From the NCBI GenBank assembly GCA_035304345.1, contig DATGQE010000041.1, forward strand, positions 1 to 64,000: a stretch of 64,000 bases of DNA. Direction: 5' to 3'. Below the pieces are notes generated by a model that had not been told where the DNA came from, ran no database searches, and was given only the letters and a program-made list of their open reading frames with translations. Source of the stretch: IDS-8 sp035304345. Lineage in GTDB: Bacteria > Pseudomonadota > Gammaproteobacteria > Steroidobacterales > Woeseiaceae. Every line of letters begins with the position of its first letter. Positions within the stretch are counted from its first letter, which is position 1. Below are positions 34,785 through 45,444 of this stretch, one piece after another. The translations under genes and the position numbers were made by a program.

Positions 34785-34870
34785 CGCCGCCGCGCGGGTG
34801 ACCCCCATGATGCCCCGGGGCCTGGCAGGCGACTCCCGGGGGCGGCCCTGATCCCGAACCGGAGCGATTC

Positions 34871-35887
34871 ATGAACGTCAACGACAAGACCGGCAGCGCG
34901 GCCTGGACGGCCAACCCCGAGCGCTACGCGACGATGCGATACCGCCCGGCCGGCGCGAGCGGGCTGCGACTGCCCGCCGTCTCGCTCGGGCTGTGGCACA
35001 ACTTCGGTTTCGTCGACGACCTCTACACGGCACGCGCCATCCTGCGCAAGGCATTCGACCTCGGCGTCGTGCACTGGGACGCGGCCAACAATTACGGTCC
35101 GCCGTACGGCTCGGCGGAGCAGAATCTCGGCCTGCTCCTCCGCTCCGACTTCGCCGCGCATCGCGACGAGCTCGTGATCGCGACCAAGGCCGGATTCGAC
35201 ATGTGGCCGGGTCCGTACGGCGTCGGCGGCAGCCGCAAGTACCTCGTTGCCAGCCTCGACCAGAGCCTGAAACGCCTCGGGCTCGAGTACGTCGACGTGT
35301 TCTATCACCACCGGCCCGATCCCGACACGCCACTGGAGGAATCGCTGGGTGCGCTGCGGGACGTGATCCGCCAGGGCAAGGCGCTCTACGCCGGCGTCTC
35401 CAACTACGACCCGGCGCTCACGCGCCAGGCGATCCGCTTCTTCCGGGAGGAGAAGGTGCCATTCGTGCTGCACCAGGCGCGCTACTCGCTCCTCGAGCGC
35501 AACGTGGAGGCAGGCCTGCTCGACGCGCTGGTCGAAGGCGGCGTCGGCTGTATCGCTTTCTCGCCGCTCGCCCAGGGCATGCTGACGAACCGCTACCTCG
35601 AGGGCATTCCACCGGATTCGCGCGCCGCGAAGCCGTTCGGCTACCTTCGCGAGGAAACGGTGCAGGAGCGCCTGCCGGTCGTGCGCGCGCTGGCCGCCAT
35701 TGCTGCCGATCGCGGCCAGACGCTCGCGGAAATGGCGCTCTCGTGGCTGCTCACGCGCCCGGCCGTGTGCTCGGTGCTGGTCGGTGCGAGCTCGCCGGAG
35801 CAACTCGCGGAGAACGTGCGGGCGCTCGATGCGGCCCCGTTCTCCGAGGACGAGCTGTCCCGGATCGACGCCGCGCTCGGTCGCTGA
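34871..35887 (+). CDS. aldo/keto reductase, YghZ-like
   Basis: 338 residues, NADPH-dependent TIM barrel. The catalytic tetrad is visible: Asp70 and Tyr75 in HWDAANNYGPPYGSAEQNLG, Lys106 in VIATKAGFD, and His146/147 in VDVFYHHRPDPDTPLEES. The opening RYRPAGASGLRLPAVSLGLW matches the YghZ / L-glyceraldehyde-3-phosphate reductase branch (AKR14). The ribosome site is CGGAG. In this locus it may reduce a sugar or uronate; the substrate cannot be read from sequence. It is convergent with the acetylesterase gene. Confidence 0.9.
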   Translation: MNVNDKTGSAAWTANPERYATMRYRPAGASGLRLPAVSLGLWHNFGFVDDLYTARAILRKAFDLGVVHWDAANNYGPPYGSAEQNLGLLLRSDFAAHRDELVIATKAGFDMWPGPYGVGGSRKYLVASLDQSLKRLGLEYVDVFYHHRPDPDTPLEESLGALRDVIRQGKALYAGVSNYDPALTRQAIRFFREEKVPFVLHQARYSLLERNVEAGLLDALVEGGVGCIAFSPLAQGMLTNRYLEGIPPDSRAAKPFGYLREETVQERLPVVRALAAIAADRGQTLAEMALSWLLTRPAVCSVLVGASSPEQLAENVRALDAAPFSEDELSRIDAALGR

Positions 35888-35893
35888 AACGGG

Positions 35894-37834
35894 TCAGCGT
35901 ACCCGGGCGGCCGTACCGGCCAGGCGCGCCTCGAACGGCGAGGCCGGCAGGCCCTCGCGGTTGTACAGGGTCGCGGGCGGATTGTCGGCCCAGGCATAGC
36001 GCACGGCGACGGGATCCGGCACCGCCTCGCTCGAGACGATCACGCGCGCACCATCGATGCGTGCCTGTGCCCACCGCCATTCGCCGTCCGCGCCGGCGAC
36101 CGCGAACCCCTCCAGGGTTCCGCCGCGCGCGACGAGGCCGCTGCCGGCGTGGTCGAACGCGACAATGAGGCGCCTGCCCTCGCGCTGCAGGTCCCGGAAC
36201 AGCGGTCCGGACGCGACCACGTCGCGCTCGCCGTACGCGACCTTGCGCGCGGCGAGCGCCAGCCGCTCGCCCACCGTCTTCTTGTCCTCCGGGTGGATGT
36301 CGTTCCAATCGCCGACGTCGATCGTGACCGCCATCGCCGTCATCGGCACCGCGAGAGCGCTGCGCTGCGCCTCGCGCAGCTCCGCCCACGCGCTCTCGAC
36401 CGGCTCCTCCGAGGCGGGCAGGAAGCTCGCGAGCTGCACGAACAGGAACGGGAAATCCCCCTGGTTCCACCGGCTGCGCCACTCGCGGATCATGGCGGGG
36501 AACAGGCGCCGGTACTCGTCCGCACGGCCGACGTTCGACTCGCCCTGGTACCAGATCACGCCCTTGATCCGCATCTTCGTGAGCGGCGCGAGCATGGCGT
36601 TGTAGAAACCGAGCGGCTGCCGCCATTCCACGAACTGCAACGGCGGCAGCGGCTCGGCGGGCGCACCCAGCCGGTAGCGCCACGTGCCGGAGAGGTCGAT
36701 GCGCGTATCCCCGACGCGGAGCTCGTACGGTTTGCCCTCGACGAAGCCGCCCGGTTCGTGCCCGTGCACGACCAGCCGCACGACGATGACGTTGTCGCCG
36801 GCCTGCAAGACGCCGGGCGCGACCGGGTAACGGCGCGGCGGGTACTCGTAGGTCGTCTCCCCGACCCTGGTGCCGTTCACCCACACGACGTCCGCGTCCA
36901 CGAGCCGTCCGAGCTCCAGCATGGCGGGTTCGCCGGCAAGCTCTTCCGGCAGCGTGAGCTCGCGCCGGAACCAGACCACGCCAGCGACGGCCTCCAGGCT
37001 CGTCGCGTCGGCGATCGTCCCCGGCAGTTGCGCCACGCTCCAGCCGTCGTCGCCCAGCTCCGGGCGCTGCCACTCTCCGCGCAGGCCCGCGTCGCGCGCA
37101 TCCAGCACCGCCCGCCAGCGCTCGGCGGTGCGGCGATCGCCCTCGATCAGCGATGCCAGGTACTCGTCGTCGCGAAAGCGCAGCGCCGTCTCGAGGTAGT
37201 GCGGGTACTCCGCGAGCGCCTCCTCGCTCATCCAGCCCTCCGCGGTGCTCCCGCCGTAGTTGCTGGAGAGGATGCCGATCGGTACCCCGTAGCGTTCGTG
37301 CAGCTCGCGTGCGAAAAACCAGGCCACGGCCGAGAACTCGAGCACCGTCTCCGGGTTCGACGCGACCCACTCCCCGGCGTCGAGGTCCTCGTGCGGGGCG
37401 TGGAAGTCGTAGCCGCGGGGCACGTCGAACTGGCGGATCAGCGGGTAGTCGGCGTTCGCCACGTCCTCCGCGAAACGCTCCCGGATACGGCCCATCCAGA
37501 GCTCCATGTTGGATTGTCCGCCGGCCACCCACACGTCGCCGAACCACGCGTCACGCACGGTCACCTCGTTCTCGCCGCGCACCGTGAGCTCGTGAGGCCC
37601 GCCCGCCGGCTGTGCCGGTAGCAGCAGGTGCCAGCGGCCGTCCTCTGCCGTGCCCGACGCGACTGCCTCGCCATCGAGCAGGACCGTGATGGCTTCGCCC
37701 TCGTCGGCGAAGCCCCAGACGGCAACCTGGACGTCGCGCTGGAGGACGACACCGTCGGAGAGGAGCCGCGGCAGCCGCACCTCCGCCGCCACCGAATACG
37801 AGACCAGCAAAAGCAAACAGAAAACCAGGCGCAT
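35894..37834 (-). CDS. SASA-family (SGNH) acetylesterase, secreted
   Basis: 646 residues. A signal peptide (LVFCLLLLVSYSVAA) is followed by a small beta domain and an SGNH esterase of the sialate O-acetylesterase / CE6 type. The nucleophile is Ser108 in WVAGGQSNMEL; GVIWYQGESN is the oxyanion block; the Asp-His pair lies in DIHPEDKKT. A jelly-roll insertion (WFRRELTLPEELAGEPAML ... VWVNGTRVGE) interrupts the catalytic domain, as in larger bacterial members. Given the xylan genes around it, the likely job is removing acetyl groups from acetylated xylan; sialate is unlikely here. It lies 26 bases downstream of the GntP permease gene, probably co-transcribed. Confidence 0.88.
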   Translation of the reverse strand: MRLVFCLLLLVSYSVAAEVRLPRLLSDGVVLQRDVQVAVWGFADEGEAITVLLDGEAVASGTAEDGRWHLLLPAQPAGGPHELTVRGENEVTVRDAWFGDVWVAGGQSNMELWMGRIRERFAEDVANADYPLIRQFDVPRGYDFHAPHEDLDAGEWVASNPETVLEFSAVAWFFARELHERYGVPIGILSSNYGGSTAEGWMSEEALAEYPHYLETALRFRDDEYLASLIEGDRRTAERWRAVLDARDAGLRGEWQRPELGDDGWSVAQLPGTIADATSLEAVAGVVWFRRELTLPEELAGEPAMLELGRLVDADVVWVNGTRVGETTYEYPPRRYPVAPGVLQAGDNVIVVRLVVHGHEPGGFVEGKPYELRVGDTRIDLSGTWRYRLGAPAEPLPPLQFVEWRQPLGFYNAMLAPLTKMRIKGVIWYQGESNVGRADEYRRLFPAMIREWRSRWNQGDFPFLFVQLASFLPASEEPVESAWAELREAQRSALAVPMTAMAVTIDVGDWNDIHPEDKKTVGERLALAARKVAYGERDVVASGPLFRDLQREGRRLIVAFDHAGSGLVARGGTLEGFAVAGADGEWRWAQARIDGARVIVSSEAVPDPVAVRYAWADNPPATLYNREGLPASPFEARLAGTAARVR

Positions 37835-37860
37835 CCCCTTCCATCCTCCTCAACGCAGGT

Positions 37861-39219
37861 TCATGCGAGCGGGAAAGCCAGCACGAGCAGCACGGTCATC
37901 GCCATGCCGACGCAACCCATCAGCGCCAGCAGCAGCGTCCAGGTCCTGAGCGTCTGCGCCTCGCTGAGCCCGCCCATGCGTGCAAAGATCCAGAATCCGC
38001 TGTCGTTCATCCACGAGCCGACCAGCGAGCCGCTGCCGATGGCGGTCGCGAGGTACACCGGGTGGAACCCGAGGCCGTCGAAGTCGACCATCGCGACCAG
38101 CATGGCGGACGAGACGATCATCGCCGCGGTGCTCGACCCCTGCGCGAACTTGAGCAGCGCGGTCACGACGAACCCCAGAAACAGCACGCTGATGCCCGCG
38201 GCCGCCGAGTCACCGGCCAGCCCCTGGATGGCGGGCGCGAGCTCCGCCGCCCGCAGGGCGGCCCCGAACGCACCGCCCGCGCAGGTGATCAGCACGATCA
38301 CGCCGCCCGTCATGAGGGCGTCGCCCACGCCCTCGGCGAACCCGGAGAAACCCGGCCTGCGCAGCCGCCACCACGTGAGCAGGGCGACGCAGGTGGCGAG
38401 CAGCAGCGCCATGTCGGGGCTCCCGAGCACGTGCATCGCCTGGACCCACCCGGGCGCGCCCGCGCCTTCGAGCCCGATGGCGCCGAGCACGTTCGCCCCG
38501 GCGATGAGGCCGACGGGCAGTGCAATGGGCGCCAGCGACTCGAGCGCGCCGGGCAGCGGGCCGGACCGGGTCTCCGTCTCCGGGGACAGCCCGGACGGTG
38601 CGAGGTCCGGCATGCGCGTGTCGCTCCACGCCGCGAACCACAGCCCGGCCAGCGCCGCCGGGATGCCGGCGGCCATGCCGGCGAGGATCATCACGCCGAT
38701 TTCGATGCCGAAGGTGTTCGCGACGAGCAGTGGCCCGGGCGTCGGCGGCACGAGCGCGTGCGCGGAAGCACAGGTAGCGGCCGCCACGAGATACCGCACG
38801 TAGTGCCGGCCGTTCTGCCGGTACATGGAGCGCACGAGCGGCACGAGCAGGAAGAACACCGTGTCGAAGAACACGGGGATCGCGAGCGTGAAGGCGCTCG
38901 CGGAGAGCGCACCGGCGCCGCGCTGCCTGCCGAACAGGCCGAGGAACACCGCGACGACGCGGTCGGCCGCGCCGCTCGCGGCCATCGCCATGCCGATGAT
39001 CGCGGCAAGCGCGATGATGACGCCGATGCCGCCCGCGGTGTCGCCGAACGCTTGCGCGACACGCGGCACCTTCTCCGCCCACTCGCCGGGCGCGAGCAGG
39101 CTGACGACGAGCGCCGCGGTGATCAGCGACAGGAACGCGTGCAGCCTGAGCACGATGATGCCGCCGATCACGATCGCGAGCCCGACGGCGAGAACGAGGA
39201 ACGGGTACCCGGTACTCAT
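37861..39219 (-). CDS. GntP-family gluconate/uronate:H+ symporter
   Basis: 452-residue membrane protein with about 12 hydrophobic segments. GntP signatures include IIALAAIIGMAMAASGAADR, IPVFFDTVFFLLVPLVR and HALVPPTPGPLLVANTFG. The family imports gluconate and related sugar acids. Beside a GH67 glucuronidase and a keto-deoxypentonate dehydratase, the substrate may be an aldonate or uronate such as xylonate or (methyl)glucuronate; this is inferred from context. It is divergent, by 52 bases, from the FAH-family gene. Confidence 0.9.
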   Translation of the reverse strand: MSTGYPFLVLAVGLAIVIGGIIVLRLHAFLSLITAALVVSLLAPGEWAEKVPRVAQAFGDTAGGIGVIIALAAIIGMAMAASGAADRVVAVFLGLFGRQRGAGALSASAFTLAIPVFFDTVFFLLVPLVRSMYRQNGRHYVRYLVAAATCASAHALVPPTPGPLLVANTFGIEIGVMILAGMAAGIPAALAGLWFAAWSDTRMPDLAPSGLSPETETRSGPLPGALESLAPIALPVGLIAGANVLGAIGLEGAGAPGWVQAMHVLGSPDMALLLATCVALLTWWRLRRPGFSGFAEGVGDALMTGGVIVLITCAGGAFGAALRAAELAPAIQGLAGDSAAAGISVLFLGFVVTALLKFAQGSSTAAMIVSSAMLVAMVDFDGLGFHPVYLATAIGSGSLVGSWMNDSGFWIFARMGGLSEAQTLRTWTLLLALMGCVGMAMTVLLVLAFPLA

Positions 39220-39271
39220 TCCGCCCGCTCCCGGTATATCCTCACGGCTGACTTTGCGCCGGGAGGCATGG

Positions 39272-40116
39272 ATGATCCTGTACCGAACCGCAGCGGGACC
39301 CGTGCTCGCGAAAGGCGACCGCCTGCTCGCGATCGCCCGTGACTGGCACGAGCTGGTGAACGACGACGCGCTGCACGATTCGCTGCTGCGCCACTGCCGG
39401 GAAACCCGCGATCACGATCCCGCGCTCGCGGATCACGTGCGCCGGCCGCTGCCGCCCATCGGCGAGCGCCAGGAGCTGTGGGCCGCCGGCGTGACCTGGT
39501 ATCGCAGCCGTACCGCGCGCATGGAAGAGTCGCAGAGCGCCGGCGGCAGCGATTTCTACGACCGGGTGTACGACGCCGAGCGCCCGGAGCTGTTCCTGAA
39601 AGCCACGCCGCATCGGGTCGTCGGGCCCGGCGAATCATTGCGCCTCCGCGCCGACTCGGCGTGGATCGTGCCGGAGCCCGAGCTCGTGCTGGTGATCACG
39701 CGCACCGGGCGCATCGTGGGATTCACGGTCGGCAACGACCTGAGCTGCCGCGACATCGAGGGCGAGAACCCGCTGTACCTGCCCCAGGCGAAAGTCTTCG
39801 ATCGCTGTGCCTCCCTCGGACCGGGTATCCTCGTGGCACCCGAGCCGCCCGGGCCCGAAACGGAGATCCGCATGACGATCGACCGCGGCGACGAGCGCGT
39901 CTTCGAGGGTGCCTCCGCCCTCTCGCAGATGAAACGGCGTCCCGGGGAGCTGGTCGATTTCCTGTTCCGCGAGAACAGCCACCCCGAAGGCTGCATGCTC
40001 ATGACGGGGACCGGCATCGTGCCGCCTGCGGAGTTCAGCCTGGAACCGGGTGACCTCGTTTCCATCACGATCGACGGCATCGGCACGCTCGCGAATCCCG
40101 TCCATCGCGTGCCTGC

Positions 40117-40120
<4 letters not shown>
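39272..40120 (+). CDS. FAH-family 2-keto-3-deoxypentonate dehydratase-like protein
   Basis: 282 residues, fumarylacetoacetate-hydrolase fold. Metal-binding and family segments: SAWIVPEPELVLVI, FTVGNDLSCRDIEGENPLYL, PQAKVFDRC. These resemble 2-keto-3-deoxy-D-arabinonate/xylonate dehydratases (KdaD/XylX), which make 2-oxoglutarate semialdehyde in oxidative pentose pathways. GGGAGG lies 5 bases before the ATG at 39272; an overlapping ATG at 39268 is out of frame. It is divergent from GntP and its stop overlaps the convergent dctM stop (CTAG). Its presence hints at an oxidative route beside the XylA/XylB route. Confidence 0.83.
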
Positions 40121-41408
<1,288 letters not shown>

Positions 41409-41412
<4 letters not shown>

Positions 41413-41906
41413 AACGCCGCTCCGTCCGCGGGTGAAGGGCGGCCCGGCTCCTCGAACAGCGCGAGGGAGGCATACACGACGAGCATCAGGCCGCTGAGCG
41501 GCAGGCTCAGGTAGACGACCCACATCGGCAGCTCGAGCGCAGCGGAATACTGCCCGAGCTCCAGCGACAGCCCGATCAGGCTCAGCCCGCCGCCGAGCAG
41601 CACGACCACCGAAAACAGGATCACGGCAGCGTGGATGAAGCGCGCCTGCACACGCCTGGCGCCCGGCGAAAGCTTCTGCGACAGGAGGTCCAGGCCGAGG
41701 TGCATCTTCACGTGGTAGGCGTACGCCCCGCCGAGCAGGCCGATCCAGATCAGGAGGAAGCGCGCGAGCTCCTCGGTCCAGGAGCTCGGGCTGCCGAGCA
41801 CGTAGCGCGACACCACCTGCCAGGTGACGCAAGCCACCATGACCGCGAGGAGCAGGGCGAGCAGGCCGCGGAAGATCCGGTCTATCGCATTGACGACGGC
41901 CCGCAT
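41409..41906 (-). CDS. dctQ: TRAP transporter small permease DctQ-type
   Basis: 165 residues with four membrane helices. VSRYVLGSPSSWTEELARFLLIWIGLLGGAYAY is the characteristic DctQ core, together with HLGLDLL. The ATG overlaps the dctP stop (ATGA). It is the membrane partner of DctM. Confidence 0.92.
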
Positions 41907-42910
41907 CAATGGAACGCCCGGATACGCTCGATCAGCTCGCCGACCGCCGTGCCATCGAAGAGCGCGTGGATGCCGTTCACCTGCCCTGCGAACGCTTCCT
42001 TGTCCGGGCGAATCACGCGCGCGCCGGCGGCCTCCACGGCCGCCAGCGCAACTTCCGTTTCCTCGCGCCACAGCTCGCGCTGGTACGCCACCGACTCGTC
42101 GACGGCCTGCTGCAGCCATTCCCGTTGCTCGGGCTCGAGCCGCTCCCAGACGTACTGGCTGATGAGGAGGATGTCCGGCACGGTGGTGTGCTCGTCCAGC
42201 GTGTAGTACTTCGCCACTTCGTAATGCCCGGACAGGTAATAGCTGGGCGGATTGTTCTCGGCGCCGTCCACCACTCCCTGCTGCAGCGCCGTGTAGATCT
42301 CGCCGAAAGCGATCGGCGTGGGCGCCGCGCCGAAGCTCGTGACCATCTGCAGCGCGGCCTGGCTTTCCTGCACGCGGATCTTGAGCCCGGCCAGGTCGCC
42401 GGGTGCCTCGATGGGCTTCGTCACGGTGTAGAAGCTGCGGCTGCCGGCGTCGTACCAGCCGAGCCCGCGCAGCCTGACCCGCTGCGGCGCGAGCAGGAGC
42501 TGCTCGCCGATCTCCGAGTCGAGCACGGCGTAGTAATGCGCCTCGTCGCGGAACAGGTAGGGGACGTTGAAGATCTTCATCTCCGGCACGAAGCCCTCCA
42601 GCGGGCTCGTGGAGACTTTCGTCATCGCGATGCTGCCGATCTGCAGGAGCTCGATCAGCTCGCGCTCGCTGCCGAGCTGGCCACCGGCGTAGACCTCGAG
42701 CCGCATGGTGCCCCCGGAGTGATGCTCGAGCCGCTCGGCCATGTACAGCATCGCACGGTGCACGGGATGAGTGGCCGACAGCGCGTGCGCCATCTTGAGC
42801 TCGACGACGTCGTCCTGGCGGCCACAGCCGGCGAGCGCGGCCACGAGCCACAGCGCCGCGAGCGCGGACGCGATGCACCGGCGGTAGCGCTGGCTAACGG
42901 CGCGGCGCAA
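41906..42910 (-). CDS. dctP: TRAP transporter solute-binding protein DctP, lipoprotein form
   Basis: 334 residues. The leader ends in a lipobox (LVAALAGC, Cys29), so it should be lipid-anchored rather than free in the periplasm. Family segments: KMAHALSATHPVHRAM, GQLGSERELIELLQIGSIAM, the specificity-site Arg in GLKIRVQES, and GVVDGAENNP. The TTG start has AGGTGA just upstream and overlaps the end of the lacI gene by 17 bases, so the regulator and transporter are one unit. Likely ligand: an organic acid such as glucuronate or another uronate; inferred. Confidence 0.92.
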   Translation of the reverse strand: MRRAVSQRYRRCIASALAALWLVAALAGCGRQDDVVELKMAHALSATHPVHRAMLYMAERLEHHSGGTMRLEVYAGGQLGSERELIELLQIGSIAMTKVSTSPLEGFVPEMKIFNVPYLFRDEAHYYAVLDSEIGEQLLLAPQRVRLRGLGWYDAGSRSFYTVTKPIEAPGDLAGLKIRVQESQAALQMVTSFGAAPTPIAFGEIYTALQQGVVDGAENNPPSYYLSGHYEVAKYYTLDEHTTVPDILLISQYVWERLEPEQREWLQQAVDESVAYQRELWREETEVALAAVEAAGARVIRPDKEAFAGQVNGIHALFDGTAVGELIERIRAFH

Positions 42911-43982
42911 CGTTCACCTGCGGCCGCAGACGCGGCGGGGCGTCCGACTGCCGCCTGACCAGCTTGAAATCCAGGAGCACGTGGCGCGCTTCCTGCCGGT
43001 TGCCCTCGCGCAGCGCCTTGATCTTCTGCACCAGCAGCTCGACGGCGGCACCCGAGAGCTCGACGATCGGCTGGCGGATCGTCGTGAGCTCCGGCCAGAT
43101 CGTGACGGCGAGCGTGGTGTCGTCGAAGCCGCAGACGGTGAGGTCCCCGGGGACGTCCAGTCCGCGGCGGTGCGCGACGGCGACCGTGGCGGCCGCCATG
43201 TCGTCGTTGCTCGCGAAGATGGCGGTCGGCATCGGTTCCAGGTTGAGCAGGTGGTCGGCCGCCTCGAGGCCCGACCGGTAGGTGAACAGCCCCTGCACCT
43301 CGAGCTCCGGGGCGTGCGGCAGCCCGGCTTCGGCGAGCGCCGCGCGGTAACCGGCCAGCCGCCGCTCGCTCGCGAGCTGGTTCGGGTGGCCGATGATGAA
43401 GCCGATGCGCTTGTGGCCGAGCGAGATGATGTGCCGCGTCATCGTGAGCGCCGCCTCGTAATCGTCGATGCTCACGACCGAGATGTTGTCGCGGGGGCAG
43501 CTCGAGGTCACGATCACCGCGGGCGTGTCGGTCGTTTCCAGCACCTTCAGCACCTGCGGCGAATCAGCGAGAGGCGGCGACAGCAACACCCCGTCGGCGC
43601 CGCCGGCGCGCAGGCGCCGGATCGCGTCGTCCGCATCGTCACCGTCGCTGCACTTCTCGACCAGGAGCTGCACGTTGAGGGCGCGGGCCCGCTCGAGGCT
43701 GCCCACCAGGAACTCGCTCAGGTAGGCCGCGCTCGGGTTGGTGAACAGCAGCGCGATGTGGATCTGGGTGGCACCCGCGAGGCTGCGCGCGGCCTCGTTG
43801 GGTGCATAGCCGAGCTCGGCGATGGCCGAGTTGACGAGCTCCCGCGTCTCCTCGCGCACGTTCGCTTCGTTGTTGATCACGCGGGAAACGGTCATCGGCG
43901 AGACGCCCGCGTGGCGGGCCACGTCGCTGATGGTCGGCGCGCTGCGGCGCCGCCGCGGCCGGCGTTTGGATGGGTGGCTCAC
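42894..43982 (-). CDS. LacI-family transcriptional regulator (xylA-side)
   Basis: 362 residues from a GTG start with AAGGAC upstream. A basic N-terminal extension of about 15 residues precedes the HTH (TISDVARHAGVSPMTVSRVINN) and hinge (ARSLAG), then a periplasmic-binding-like sugar-sensing domain (IFASNDDMAAATVAVAHRRG, VCGFDDT). It follows xylA on the same strand after 105 bases and overlaps dctP, suggesting it responds to a substrate or product of the TRAP/uronate or xylose branch. It is one of two LacI proteins that could bind the three xyl-box-like operators. Confidence 0.93.
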   Translation of the reverse strand: MSHPSKRRPRRRRSAPTISDVARHAGVSPMTVSRVINNEANVREETRELVNSAIAELGYAPNEAARSLAGATQIHIALLFTNPSAAYLSEFLVGSLERARALNVQLLVEKCSDGDDADDAIRRLRAGGADGVLLSPPLADSPQVLKVLETTDTPAVIVTSSCPRDNISVVSIDDYEAALTMTRHIISLGHKRIGFIIGHPNQLASERRLAGYRAALAEAGLPHAPELEVQGLFTYRSGLEAADHLLNLEPMPTAIFASNDDMAAATVAVAHRRGLDVPGDLTVCGFDDTTLAVTIWPELTTIRQPIVELSGAAVELLVQKIKALREGNRQEARHVLLDFKLVRRQSDAPPRLRPQVNVAPRR

Positions 43983-44087
43983 GACGCCGTTCCGTCCTTC
44001 TTTTCCTGTACGTGCGTGCAGCCGGTGCTGCTGAACCGGTCACGAATCATAACGCGTTCCGGTGCGCCAGTGGCAGTCGTCGCCGCC

Positions 44088-45431
44088 TCAGGCCCGCCGG
44101 ATGTAATCATTGACGATGTTCTCCAGCCACTCCTGCTTGCCGCTCCTCTGCTCGGGCTCCCCGTTCTCGACGGCGAAGGCGCGCAGGTCCGCGAGGGTGA
44201 GCTTGCCGCTCTCGAACTCGCGCCCGCGGCCTTCGTCGAAGCTGGCATAGCGGCGCTTCCGGAGCTCCGGCAGCGGCGACTTCGTGAGGAGCTCGTGCGC
44301 GATCAGGAGCCCCCGGGCGAACGTGTCCATGCCCCCGATGTGGGCGATGAACATGTCCTCCAGGTCGGTGGACTCCCGCCTAACCTTGGCATCGAAATTC
44401 AGGCCGCCGGTCTTGAATCCGCCGTCGGACAGCACGACCAGCATCGCCTGGACCGCGTCGTACAGGTCGGTCGGGAACTGGTCCGTATCCCACCCGTTCT
44501 GCGGGTTGCCGCGGTTGGCGTCGATCGAGCCGAGGAGCCCGGCGTCGGCGCACATCTGCAGCTCGTGGGCGAACGAGTGCCCGGCGAGCGTGGAGTGATT
44601 CGCCTCCACGTTCACCTTGAAGTCCTTGTCGAGCCCGTAGTGCCGCAGGAAGCCGATCACCGTCTGCGCATCGGAATCGTACTGGTGGTACATCGGCTCC
44701 ATCGGCTTCGGCTCGACCAGGAACGTGCCCTTGAACCCGATCGACCGGCCGTAATCGCGTGCCAGCCCGAGGAAAGTCGCGAGGTGGTCGAGCTCGCGCT
44801 TCGTCTGGGTGTTGAACAGGTACGCATAGCCTTCGCGCCCGCCCCAGAACACGTAGTTCTCGCCGCCGAGCTCGACGGTCGCGTCGAGCGCCGCCTTGAC
44901 CTGCGCCGCCGCGTGCGCGACGACCGCGAAGTCCGGGTTCGTGGCAGCCCCGTTCATGTAGCGCGGGTGCGAGAACAGGTTCGCCGTCCCCCAGAGCAGG
45001 CGCACGCCGGTGGCCTTCTGCAGCTCCTTCGCCCTGGCGACCATGCGCTCGAGGTTCTTCTCGCTTTCCACGATCGACGCCCCTTCGGGCGCCATGTCGC
45101 GGTCGTGAAAGCAATAGAACGGCACGCCGAGCTTGGTGAAGAACTCGAAAGCCGCGTCCATCTTGTCTTCCGCGCGCCGCAGCGGATCGTCGGCCGTCTT
45201 CCAGGGATGAAGCCGGGTGCCGGGGCCGAACGGGTCCGCGCCCTCGGCACAGAACGTGTGCCAGTAGCAGACCGCGAAGCGCAGGTGCTCGCGCAACGTC
45301 TTGCCGCCGACGACACGATTCTCGTCGTAGGCCTTGAAGGCGAGCGGGTTGTCCGAATCCGGACCCTCGTAGGGAATTTTCCCGATGCCCGGGAAGTACT
45401 CCCGTTCTCCGATGTAGATGCTGTTGGTCAT
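44088..45431 (-). CDS. xylA: xylose isomerase XylA
   Basis: 447 residues, class II xylose isomerase converting D-xylose to D-xylulose with divalent metals. Active-site His/Asp pair in PFYCFHDRDMAPEG, metal-site residues in LVEPKPMEP and KVNVEANHSTLAGH, and the C-terminal DLEDMFIAHIGGMDTFARG. It lies 13 bases downstream of xylB in the same operon, completing the isomerase pathway from xylan to the pentose phosphate pathway. Confidence 0.97.
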   Translation of the reverse strand: MTNSIYIGEREYFPGIGKIPYEGPDSDNPLAFKAYDENRVVGGKTLREHLRFAVCYWHTFCAEGADPFGPGTRLHPWKTADDPLRRAEDKMDAAFEFFTKLGVPFYCFHDRDMAPEGASIVESEKNLERMVARAKELQKATGVRLLWGTANLFSHPRYMNGAATNPDFAVVAHAAAQVKAALDATVELGGENYVFWGGREGYAYLFNTQTKRELDHLATFLGLARDYGRSIGFKGTFLVEPKPMEPMYHQYDSDAQTVIGFLRHYGLDKDFKVNVEANHSTLAGHSFAHELQMCADAGLLGSIDANRGNPQNGWDTDQFPTDLYDAVQAMLVVLSDGGFKTGGLNFDAKVRRESTDLEDMFIAHIGGMDTFARGLLIAHELLTKSPLPELRKRRYASFDEGRGREFESGKLTLADLRAFAVENGEPEQRSGKQEWLENIVNDYIRRA

Positions 45432-45444
45432 GTCGTCAGGGCTG

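Noticed and set aside
35894..37834. Calling the SASA-family enzyme a sialic-acid esterase
   Set aside because: No sialic-acid genes are nearby, whereas acetylated xylan enzymes surround it; the SASA fold also includes CE6 acetylxylan esterases.
42883..42898. GGTAGCGCTGGCTAAC resembling the xyl-box-like operators
   Set aside because: It has two extra bases in the centre, so the half-site spacing is wrong, and it lies in the overlapping coding ends of lacI and dctP.
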